From an uncultured Clostridia bacterium (GTDB lineage Bacteria; Bacillota; Clostridia; TANB77; CAG-508): a stretch of DNA of 41,318 bases. The notes below the pieces were generated by a model. That model saw only the letters and a program-made list of their open reading frames with translations, was not told where the DNA came from and searched no databases. Every line of letters starts with the position of its first letter. Positions within the stretch are counted from its first letter, which is position 1. The stretch lies in NCBI GenBank assembly GCA_934162615.1, contig CAKPJK010000011.1, positions 1 to 41,318 on the forward strand. Direction: 5' to 3'. Both the position numbers and the translations under genes were made by a program. This document shows positions 1-6,803 of the stretch, piece after piece.

Positions 1-2
1 TA

Positions 3-2135
3 AAATATAGCATAAAAGTTGTAGCAGTGGCAAAAAATAAAAAAAAGGCAGAAGTAACTTGTGAACAAACAACAGGAGAAGTTTTGGGATTAAAGGAAAA
101 AGATATATCTTTTTCAGCAGAACCAAGTACAATGACTAATAAAGATGTAACAGTAACAGCAAAAGTTAATATTGATATTGGGGATTATTACTTAACAACA
201 AGCACTGATGGAAAAAAATGGGATATTACAGATAATCAAACATTTAGTAAAAATGGAAGAATGTATGTAATTTTATCAGATGGAACAAATTATGGAAAAT
301 CATCAGCAGGATATACAGTAACAAACATAGATAAATTGGCACCAGTGAATTTTACACCACAAATAACAACAAAGACAACAAATAGTATAACAGTAAATGG
401 AACAACAACAGATGCAGAAAAAACGGAAGACAATGCATCAAGTGGAATAAAAGGATATAGATTTAGCATAGATGGGGGAAATACATACACAAAACAACAA
501 TCAAGTCCTATATACAAATTTGAAGGATTGAGTCAGACAAAAGAATATACTATAAAGGTTGAGGCAGAAGATAATGCAGGAAATACAACAGTTGGAACAG
601 CCAATGCAACAACGGAAGCAATAACATCGGCTACTGGAGCAACATATTCGCCAACAACATGGACAAATGGAAACGTAAAAGTTACTTTGCCAACAAAAAG
701 TGGATTTACAACAGTATATACAAAAGATGGAAGTGCACCAACAAAATCAAGCACAAAATATTCAGCTGCATTTGAAGTAAGTAGCAATTGTAAAATAAAT
801 TATTTATATACAGATGGAACAAACATTGGGGGAGCCGGAACATTAAATATAAATAATATAGATAAAAACAATATAGGTATTAGTAAATTTTCAGGAACAC
901 CATCAACAACGATAGCTTCAACGAGTACATTATCAACAACAGTAAATGATACTAATAGTGGACTTTCAACAATAGTTTGGCAATGGGGAACTAGCACAAG
1001 TTATGGAAAAAGTTCAACAAGTACATATACTAATAAAAATGGATCAACTGCTGGTGTAAAGGGAGATGTAAGTAAATCAATTTCTATAAATGAATTAAGT
1101 CCAAATACAAAGTATTATGCAAAAATAACAGTCTATGATGTAGCGGGTAATTCTAATACAAGTACGACATCATTTACAACGAAGGCGGCAGTTGCACAGG
1201 TGGGCAGTACATATTATACGAGTGCTCAGAATGCAGTTAATTCAATTTCTAGTTCTGGAACTGTAAAATTAGTGAATAATACAACAGAAATAGTGGAAAT
1301 AGCAAGTGGAAAAAATATCACATTAGATCTAAATGGCAAAACGATAACTGGGAAGATAAAAAATAATGGAACTTTAATACTATCTGGAGGAACTGTAAAT
1401 GGCTCAGAACAAAAATATGAGCATGGAATTGAAAATAATGGAACAGCTACGATAAATAGTGGAACATATAAGGGATATTATCAAGGAGTAATAAATTATA
1501 AAGGAACAACAACAATAAAAGGTGGAACATTTTATGGTTCACAATATGATGGTGTTTTAGCTAAAACAGGAACTGTTAATATTTCTAATGGAACATTTTC
1601 GGGTGGACATTCTGGGGCATATTCAGGAACAACATCTGGAACGTTAAAGATAAGTGGAGGAACATTTACTTCAGGAAGTGTTGGAGCAATAGGAAGTGAT
1701 GGCGGAGAAGTAATAGTAACTGCTGGAACATTTAAAGGTGTTGGAGCACATGCTTTTTATAGTAAGGCTGGTAATATTTATATAAAAGGCGGAACATTTA
1801 CAACAACGACAGAAGTAGATGCATTTACAGTAAAGGCTGGTACTGTTGAAATTTCAGGTGGTTCAATAACTGGAGGACTTTCTGGATTTGCTATAAATTC
1901 TGGAAAAGTAACGGTAACAGGTGGAACATTTAGAGGGAATAAGTATAATGGATTCTGGAATGATACTGCAACAGTGTATATTAACGGGGGAAACTTTAGT
2001 GGTAAAAATTGGGCAATATATTCAGGGAAAGGAAAATTATATTATAGAAGAACAGATTCTCAAAAATCTGATACAGGAAAAGTTTCATCACAAGGTTGGA
2101 AGGCATTATATTCAGAAAACTTTTCTAGATATTAA
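3..2135 (+). CDS. Surface/secreted protein, FN3-like domains plus beta-helix repeats (5'-truncated)
   Basis: The reading frame is open from the left edge. The first in-window residues (KYSIKVVAVAKN) already look like the last strand of a fibronectin-III domain, so the GTG at 27 is not the true start and the gene begins outside the window. Visible order, numbering from base 27: an Ig-like segment (about 25-100), an FN3-like domain ending in VEAEDNAGN (about 110-195), a TKDGSAPTK-type Ig-like segment (about 205-285), a second FN3-like domain ending in VYDVAGN (about 295-390), then about 270 residues of short repeats built on GGTF/SGGTF with rising NGT and GTV turns, typical of a right-handed beta-helix. 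Composition is rich in Thr, Ser, Gly and Asn. No LPxTG, C-terminal membrane segment or SLH domain is visible at the end (SENFSRY). It is probably an exported adhesin-like or carbohydrate-interacting protein; the substrate is unknown. No catalytic motif was recognised. Confidence 0.75.
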   Translation, partial: KYSIKVVAVAKNKKKAEVTCEQTTGEVLGLKEKDISFSAEPSTMTNKDVTVTAKVNIDIGDYYLTTSTDGKKWDITDNQTFSKNGRMYVILSDGTNYGKSSAGYTVTNIDKLAPVNFTPQITTKTTNSITVNGTTTDAEKTEDNASSGIKGYRFSIDGGNTYTKQQSSPIYKFEGLSQTKEYTIKVEAEDNAGNTTVGTANATTEAITSATGATYSPTTWTNGNVKVTLPTKSGFTTVYTKDGSAPTKSSTKYSAAFEVSSNCKINYLYTDGTNIGGAGTLNINNIDKNNIGISKFSGTPSTTIASTSTLSTTVNDTNSGLSTIVWQWGTSTSYGKSSTSTYTNKNGSTAGVKGDVSKSISINELSPNTKYYAKITVYDVAGNSNTSTTSFTTKAAVAQVGSTYYTSAQNAVNSISSSGTVKLVNNTTEIVEIASGKNITLDLNGKTITGKIKNNGTLILSGGTVNGSEQKYEHGIENNGTATINSGTYKGYYQGVINYKGTTTIKGGTFYGSQYDGVLAKTGTVNISNGTFSGGHSGAYSGTTSGTLKISGGTFTSGSVGAIGSDGGEVIVTAGTFKGVGAHAFYSKAGNIYIKGGTFTTTTEVDAFTVKAGTVEISGGSITGGLSGFAINSGKVTVTGGTFRGNKYNGFWNDTATVYINGGNFSGKNWAIYSGKGKLYYRRTDSQKSDTGKVSSQGWKALYSENFSRY

Positions 2136-2148
2136 AATATAAACAATA

Positions 2149-2184
2149 AAACTGTGCAATTCTCGAAAGAGAAAAGCACAGTTT
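2149..2184. terminator. Bidirectional intrinsic terminator
   Basis: The arms AAACTGTGC (2149-2157) and GCACAGTTT (2176-2184) form a 9-bp stem. An inner TTCTC-GAAA-GAGAA hairpin (2160-2173) closes it with a GNRA-type loop. It lies between the convergent surface-protein gene and the crp-like gene. The A-rich left flank gives a U tract on the minus strand, so it may serve that gene best. Confidence 0.7.
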
Positions 2185-2815
2185 ATTTATATAAAAGAGT
2201 AATTTTATTTCCGGTTTTTTTAATGAATCCTTCGTCTTTTAGCGCTTTGATTTCGCGCATCATTGCACTTCTGTCAACACTAAGATAATCAGCTAAATCA
2301 GTTAAAGAAAAAGGAAGGGTAAATGTTTTACTCAAATTTCTGGTAGATAAAATATTAAAATATCCGCGTAATTTTTCACGAATAGAACGTTTTGTTAAAA
2401 TTTCTACTCTTGTATTTAAATCCATGACTTTGTTTAAGATTAAACTAGAAAAGTTTTCTGTTAATGTTTGATGAAATTTGCAGTTATTTCTACACTTTTG
2501 ATGAATATTATTATAATTGAAAAGAAGAACTTCACAACTTTTTTTTGCTTCTACAGAAAGTTCATTGTTTGTTGTTACAATGTATAATGCTTCACCAAAG
2601 ATATCGTTTTTTGTAAAATGTTCAATAATTGATTTATCTCCATTCATATCATATCTAACTAAATCTGCTTCACCATTTAGAAGAATACAGATTTGATTTC
2701 TTTTTTGTATATATGTTGTTATTGTTTGGTTTTTTTTGAATGTTTTTTTTTGTACATTTTTGCATGTTTTTGCAAAGTCTTTTAAAAATATGTTTATGTT
2801 CTGGATATATTCCAT
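2183..2815 (-). CDS. Crp/Fnr-family transcriptional regulator
   Basis: A protein of about 210 residues with the usual two-part layout. An N-terminal cyclic-nucleotide-binding-like beta-roll (about 15-115) contains ILLNGEADLV and NDIFGEALYI. A dimerisation helix follows, then a C-terminal winged HTH of Crp type (about 145-210) with SLTDLADYLSVDRSAMMREIK as the recognition region. A GTG at 2824 is possible, but it forms part of the Shine-Dalgarno GAGGTG; the ATG at 2815 sits 6 nt after it and is preferred. There is no N-terminal FNR-type cysteine cluster, so a 4Fe-4S sensor is not supported. The gene is divergent from nrdD, separated by about 300 bp with two palindromes over its own promoter. 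This suggests autoregulation and perhaps control of nrdDG (inference). The ligand cannot be read from sequence. Confidence 0.85.
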   Translation of the reverse strand: MEYIQNINIFLKDFAKTCKNVQKKTFKKNQTITTYIQKRNQICILLNGEADLVRYDMNGDKSIIEHFTKNDIFGEALYIVTTNNELSVEAKKSCEVLLFNYNNIHQKCRNNCKFHQTLTENFSSLILNKVMDLNTRVEILTKRSIREKLRGYFNILSTRNLSKTFTLPFSLTDLADYLSVDRSAMMREIKALKDEGFIKKTGNKITLLYK

Positions 2816-2894
2816 TATATTCACCTCAATATTTATATATTGTTATAATTTCTCAATCTTTGGTAAAATATTTTAAGAACTTAATAGTAAAATC

Positions 2895-2938
2895 TTGTAT
2901 ACACATTATACAATAGAAAAGTTGCAATTGCAACTTTT
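2895..2938. promoter_or_regulatory. Two candidate operators over the crp-like promoter
   Basis: Operator 1 is TTGTATA-N5-TATACAA (2895-2913), covering the -10. Operator 2 is a perfect 22-bp palindrome (2917-2938) whose half is AAAAGTTGCAA, covering the -35. Dyads of this kind on both core elements fit a dimeric repressor or autoregulator. Operator 2 also reads as a 9-bp hairpin with an AATT loop and a T6 run on the plus strand, but no plus-strand gene upstream needs a terminator. The rest of 2816-3124 is AT-rich without an ORF. Confidence 0.45.
2905..2933 (-). promoter_or_regulatory. Sigma-A promoter of the crp-like gene
   Basis: On the minus strand, a -35 TTGCAA (2928-2933) and a -10 TATAAT (2905-2910) are separated by exactly 17 bp. 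The leader to the ATG at 2815 is about 80 nt. Confidence 0.65.
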
Positions 2939-3044
2939 TTATTGTAACAAAAATGTAATATTTTTTTAATCTTAGAGAATAGCGAGTTAAAAAATATATT
3001 TCAAAATTTGTGATATATGCAACAGAAAATGAAAAAATTTGATA

Positions 3045-3050
3045 TATAAT
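3045..3050 (+). promoter_or_regulatory. Probable -10 element of nrdD
   Basis: TATAAT lies 80 bp before the nrdD start. No good -35 hexamer stands 16-18 bp upstream (ACAGAA at 3022-3027). The promoter therefore looks activator-dependent, which would fit the neighbouring Crp/Fnr-type protein. This is inference. Confidence 0.35.
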
Positions 3051-3124
3051 AAATACACTAAATGTTAAAAAATTTAAAATTTATTTTTTTAACATGTTTT
3101 ATACATGAGGAAAGGAATATAAAA

Positions 3125-5251
3125 ATGAAAATTATAAAAAGAGATGGAAGAATAGTAGATTATGACAGACAAAAAATAGCAGTAGCAATAGAAAAAGCAA
3201 ATAGAGATGTAACAGGTAAAGAAAAAGCAACAAAAGAAGAAATAAAAGAAATAATAGATTATATAGAAGGACTTGGAAAAAGAAGAATATTAGTTGAAGA
3301 TGTTCAAGACATAATAGAAGAAAAATTGATGGACATGGGGAAACATAAACTTGCAAAAGAATACATAGTTTATCGTTATAACAGAGCATTAGTAAGAAAA
3401 TCAAATACAACAGATGAATCAATTTTAGGGCTAATTAGAAATGAAAATAAAGAATTAGCAGAAGAAAATTCAAATAAAAATACAATGCTTGCATCAACAC
3501 AAAGGGACTATATAGCAGGAGAAGTTTCAAGAGATTTAACAAATAGATTACTATTACCAGAAAAAATCGTAAAAGCACATCAAAATGGAGTGTTACACTT
3601 TCATGATGCAGATTATTTTGTTCAACCAATATTTAATTGTTGTTTAATCAATATTGGTGATATGTTAGACAATGGAACTGTTATGAATGGAAAATTAATA
3701 GAAAGTCCAAAAAGCTTTCAAGTTGCATGTATAGTAATGACACAAATAATTGCTTCAGTAGCAAGTAATCAATATGGTGGACAATCTGTTAGCCTAAAAC
3801 ATTTAGGAAAATATTTAAGAAAAAGTTACAATAAATATAAAAAACAAATTGAAGAAAAATATAAAGGAAAATTATCAGGAAGTACAATTGAGGAACTTGT
3901 TGACGCAAGAGTAAGACACGAGTTAGAGTCAGGAGTTCAAACAATTCAATATCAAATAAACACTTTAATGACAACAAATGGTCAAACACCTTTTGTAACA
4001 TTATTTTTGCAATTAGAAGAAAATGATCCATACATAAAAGAAAATGCAATGATAATTGAAGAGATTTTGAAACAAAGAATTCAAGGTGTAAAAAATGAAG
4101 CAGGAGTTTATGTTACACCAGCATTCCCAAAATTAGTGTATGTTTTAGATGAACACAATTGTCTAAAAGGCGGAAAATATGACTATTTAACAAGACTCGC
4201 TGTAAAATGTTCAGCAAAAAGAATGTATCCAGATTACATATCTGCAAAGAAAATGCGTGAAAATTATGAGGGCAATGTATTCAGCCCAATGGGATGTAGA
4301 AGTTTCTTATCACCTTGGAAAGATGAAAATGGAAACTACAAATTTGAAGGAAGATTTAATCAAGGTGTAGTAAGCATTAATTTACCACAGGTAGCAATAA
4401 TAGCAGAGGGTGACGAAGAAAAATTCTGGAAATTATTAGATGAAAGACTAGAATTGTGTAAAGAAGCTTTGATGTGTAGACATTATGCATTATTAGGAAC
4501 ATTATCAGATATAAGCCCAATTCATTGGCAATATGGAGCAATAGCAAGACTACAAAAAGGTGAAAAAATAGATAAATTATTATACGGTGGATATTCAACA
4601 ATGTCACTTGGATATATCGGAATATATGAAATGACAAAATTAATGAAAGGGGTATCACATACAACGCCAGAGGGACATGAATTTGCACTAAAAGTTATGA
4701 AACATTTGCGTGAAACAACAGACAAATGGAAAAAAGAAACAAATATCGGATTTGCATTATATGGAACACCAGCAGAAAGTTTATGTTACAAATTTGCACG
4801 TGTAGACAAAGAACAATTTGGAACAATTGAAGATGTAACAGACAAGGGATATTATACTAATTCATATCATGTAGATGTAAGAGAAAAAATAGATGCATTT
4901 GAAAAATTAAAATTTGAAAGTGAATTTCAAAAAATATCTTCAGGTGGAGCAATTTCATATGTTGAAATACCAAATATGCAACACAATTTAATTGCATTGG
5001 AAACAGCAGTTAAATTTATTTATGACAATATTCAATATGCTGAGTTTAATACAAAATCAGATTATTGCCAAGTTTGTGGTTTTGATGGTGAAATCATCAT
5101 AAATGATAATAATGAATGGGAATGCCCAAATTGTGGTAATAAAGACCATAGTAAAATGAATGTTGTAAGACGTACTTGTGGATATTTAGGCGAGAATTTC
5201 TGGAATGCAGGAAAAACTAGGGAAATTAAGCAAAGAGTTTTACATATGTAA
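3125..5251 (+). CDS. nrdD: Anaerobic (class III) ribonucleoside-triphosphate reductase
   Basis: This enzyme reduces ribonucleoside triphosphates to deoxyribonucleotides without oxygen, using a glycyl radical. The ATG at 3125 is chosen because AGGAAAGGA (3108-3116) precedes it by 8 nt; an earlier in-frame ATG at 3062 adds 21 residues with no family match. The protein has 708 residues, normal for the family. An N-terminal ATP-cone occupies about 1-90 (KIIKRDGRIVDYDRQKI). The catalytic barrel carries NCCLINIGDML and the finger region near MGCRSFLSPW. A C-terminal zinc site is formed by Cys648, 651, 667 and 670. The glycyl-radical motif RTCGYLG places the radical at Gly686. The activase nrdG follows 83 bp downstream. 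This requires strictly anaerobic or microaerobic growth during DNA synthesis. Confidence 0.97.
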   Translation: MKIIKRDGRIVDYDRQKIAVAIEKANRDVTGKEKATKEEIKEIIDYIEGLGKRRILVEDVQDIIEEKLMDMGKHKLAKEYIVYRYNRALVRKSNTTDESILGLIRNENKELAEENSNKNTMLASTQRDYIAGEVSRDLTNRLLLPEKIVKAHQNGVLHFHDADYFVQPIFNCCLINIGDMLDNGTVMNGKLIESPKSFQVACIVMTQIIASVASNQYGGQSVSLKHLGKYLRKSYNKYKKQIEEKYKGKLSGSTIEELVDARVRHELESGVQTIQYQINTLMTTNGQTPFVTLFLQLEENDPYIKENAMIIEEILKQRIQGVKNEAGVYVTPAFPKLVYVLDEHNCLKGGKYDYLTRLAVKCSAKRMYPDYISAKKMRENYEGNVFSPMGCRSFLSPWKDENGNYKFEGRFNQGVVSINLPQVAIIAEGDEEKFWKLLDERLELCKEALMCRHYALLGTLSDISPIHWQYGAIARLQKGEKIDKLLYGGYSTMSLGYIGIYEMTKLMKGVSHTTPEGHEFALKVMKHLRETTDKWKKETNIGFALYGTPAESLCYKFARVDKEQFGTIEDVTDKGYYTNSYHVDVREKIDAFEKLKFESEFQKISSGGAISYVEIPNMQHNLIALETAVKFIYDNIQYAEFNTKSDYCQVCGFDGEIIINDNNEWECPNCGNKDHSKMNVVRRTCGYLGENFWNAGKTREIKQRVLHM

Positions 5252-5292
5252 ATAGAAAGAAGGAGGGAAAAGAAAAAAGGAAAAAGGGAAAA

Positions 5293-5317
5293 GGGAAAAG
5301 GAACGTCCCCCTTTCCC
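5293..5317 (+). repeat. G/C-rich hairpin in a purine tract between nrdD and nrdG
   Basis: About 50 nt after nrdD are almost pure purine (A/G). GGGAAAAGG (5293-5301) then pairs with CCCCTTTCCC-type sequence (5309-5317), 9 bp with one mismatch and a 7-nt loop. The GGGGACGTTCC core (minus strand) is much richer in GC than its surroundings and recalls the GACGGG hairpin between groES and groEL. It could be a repeat element or an mRNA processing or stabilising structure. Confidence 0.45.
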
Positions 5318-5334
5318 CTCTTGAGGAAGAAATT

Positions 5335-5856
5335 ATGAATTATGCAGATATAAAGAAAATAGATGTTGCAAATGGTGAGGGAGTAAGAGTTTCACTATTT
5401 GTAAGTGGATGTAATCACCATTGCAAAGGATGCTTTAACCAATGTGCTTGGGACTTTAATTATGGTGATAAATTCACAGAAAAAGAAGAACAAAAAATAA
5501 TTGAATATATGGACCATGATTATATAGAGGGGCTTTCACTTTTAGGTGGAGAACCTCTTGAGCCTAAAAATCAAGAGGGGTTACTTCCATTGGTTAAAGA
5601 TATAAAGAAAAAATTTCCGGATAAAAATATTTGGTGTTATACCGGATTTGATTTTGAAAAAGATGTTATGGGAAAAATGGTTCAAAAAAGTGAAACAACA
5701 AGAGAATTATTAAAATATATTGATGTTATTGTTGATGGTAAGTTTGAAGAGGATAAAAAGGATTTAAAACTTCAGTTTAGAGGCTCTTCAAATCAAAGAA
5801 TTTTGGATGTGAAAGAAAGTTTGAAAAGTGGGAATGTTGTAAATTTTATTATATAG
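5335..5856 (+). CDS. nrdG: Anaerobic ribonucleotide reductase activating enzyme (radical SAM)
   Basis: A protein of 173 residues, the usual length of NrdG. It uses a 4Fe-4S cluster and S-adenosylmethionine to generate the glycyl radical on NrdD. The radical-SAM CxxxCxxC motif is Cys26-x3-Cys30-x2-Cys33 (GCNHHCKGCFN). The SAM-binding GGE motif lies in LSLLGGEPLEP, and WCYTGFDFE follows as in the family. GAGGAAG (5323-5329) precedes the ATG. It is co-directional with nrdD and probably co-transcribed across the 83-bp spacer. Confidence 0.96.
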   Translation: MNYADIKKIDVANGEGVRVSLFVSGCNHHCKGCFNQCAWDFNYGDKFTEKEEQKIIEYMDHDYIEGLSLLGGEPLEPKNQEGLLPLVKDIKKKFPDKNIWCYTGFDFEKDVMGKMVQKSETTRELLKYIDVIVDGKFEEDKKDLKLQFRGSSNQRILDVKESLKSGNVVNFII

Positions 5857-5911
5857 AACTTTGATTATAATTTTTTTCATATAAAGTAAATGCATAAAAG
5901 ATTGGAATCTA

Positions 5912-5940
5912 TTGCTTTTTACCATAAAAAGGTGTATAAT
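5912..5940 (+). promoter_or_regulatory. Promoter of the unknown gene at 5983
   Basis: TTGCTT (5912-5917), a 17-bp spacer, then TATAAT (5935-5940). It gives a short leader of about 36 nt ahead of AAGGAGG. Confidence 0.5.
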
Positions 5941-5982
5941 AATTATGTAAATGTAAATACATGGTTTTAAGGAGGTTTTCTT

Positions 5983-6753
5983 ATGACAGTAAAAAAAGGA
6001 CAACAAATATGGATAATATCAGCAAAGGAGGATGAATTCGAAACAAGAGAAATGCGGATAAACAAGGTTGACAAAAAAAACAAAAGAATTGAAATTGAAT
6101 CAAAGATTATTAATCTAAGATTAGGCTGTGAACAATTCGGAAAAGTTTTTTTTGATAGCAAAGTAGAAGCACAAATACAAGTGCAGAAATTAAATGATAA
6201 ACTATCTAATCAGTATACTTTCTTATTAGATAGTAGAGGAGAAGTTTCAAAATACATGATAGGGGGAACCAGAAATATTATAGAAGGTTTAAACTATGAC
6301 GTAGGCATAGTTTTGCCTGAAATAGGACGGTGTGTTTCTATAATGGAAATTGGAAAGAAACTTTTTTTCTATAAATTTAACAAAAAGGAGCCAATTTATA
6401 TTATAGAAAACGTAGAGAACATGCTGACAGTTTGCGAGGCATGGGTAGTAAAACAAAAAGAAGAAAACAAAAAAATAACTGTATTTACCGATTACAGTGA
6501 GTACAGGGAATATGATTACAACAAAATAAATAGGCTATTTTTTAAAAAGAAAGAAGATGCAGAGAGAACGATAAAAAGTTTGCCTAAAGGCAAAAATGAT
6601 TACCTTTACAAGAAAATAAATGAAAATATTTTTCGAGTACGGGTAACAGAAATAAAATGGATAAAGAAAAAAGGTAAAAATGATTTATGGTTCTACCTTG
6701 AAGACGGTACAAGATATCCTTTGTCCAAAATTGGCGATAGTGTATACAGATAA
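5983..6753 (+). CDS. Hypothetical protein, 256 aa
   Basis: I do not recognise this protein. It starts at an ATG 7 nt after a strong AAGGAGG, has its own promoter and is followed by a strong terminator, so it is a real monocistronic gene. It is soluble and very Lys/Glu-rich, with no signal peptide or membrane segment. The N-terminal 50 residues and the C-terminal 45 residues both read like short beta-barrel segments (WIISAKEDEFETREMRINKV; FRVRVTEIKWIKKKGKNDLW), and two segments have the same plan of a Phe-Phe-rich stretch followed by a basic/acidic run (VFFDSKVEAQIQVQ at about 55 and LFFKKKEDAERTIKS at about 185). This suggests an internal duplication. It uses CGG for several arginines, unlike the AGA-dominated neighbours, which may point to acquisition by transfer. 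Function unknown. Confidence 0.75.
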   Translation: MTVKKGQQIWIISAKEDEFETREMRINKVDKKNKRIEIESKIINLRLGCEQFGKVFFDSKVEAQIQVQKLNDKLSNQYTFLLDSRGEVSKYMIGGTRNIIEGLNYDVGIVLPEIGRCVSIMEIGKKLFFYKFNKKEPIYIIENVENMLTVCEAWVVKQKEENKKITVFTDYSEYREYDYNKINRLFFKKKEDAERTIKSLPKGKNDYLYKKINENIFRVRVTEIKWIKKKGKNDLWFYLEDGTRYPLSKIGDSVYR

Positions 6754-6765
6754 GAAAACAAAAAT

Positions 6766-6800
6766 ACAAGGCTTCCATTTTTTGGAGGCCTTGTGTTTTT
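6766..6800. terminator. Bidirectional intrinsic terminator
   Basis: ACAAGGCTTCC (6766-6776) pairs with GGAGGCCTTGT (6784-6794), 11 bp with one G-U, followed by GTTTTT. A-rich sequence on the left serves the convergent minus-strand gene. Confidence 0.85.
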
Positions 6801-6803
6801 GAG

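Noticed and set aside
27..29. GTG at 27 as the start of the surface-protein gene
   Set aside because: The frame is open to the window edge and the upstream residues continue an FN3 strand.
2917..2940. Palindrome with T6 as a plus-strand terminator
   Set aside because: No plus-strand transcript is expected to arrive there; its position on the -35 of the divergent gene favours an operator.
2895..3060. NrdR boxes before nrdD
   Set aside because: No pair of 16-bp NrdR motifs; ACACATTATACAATAG matches only in part.
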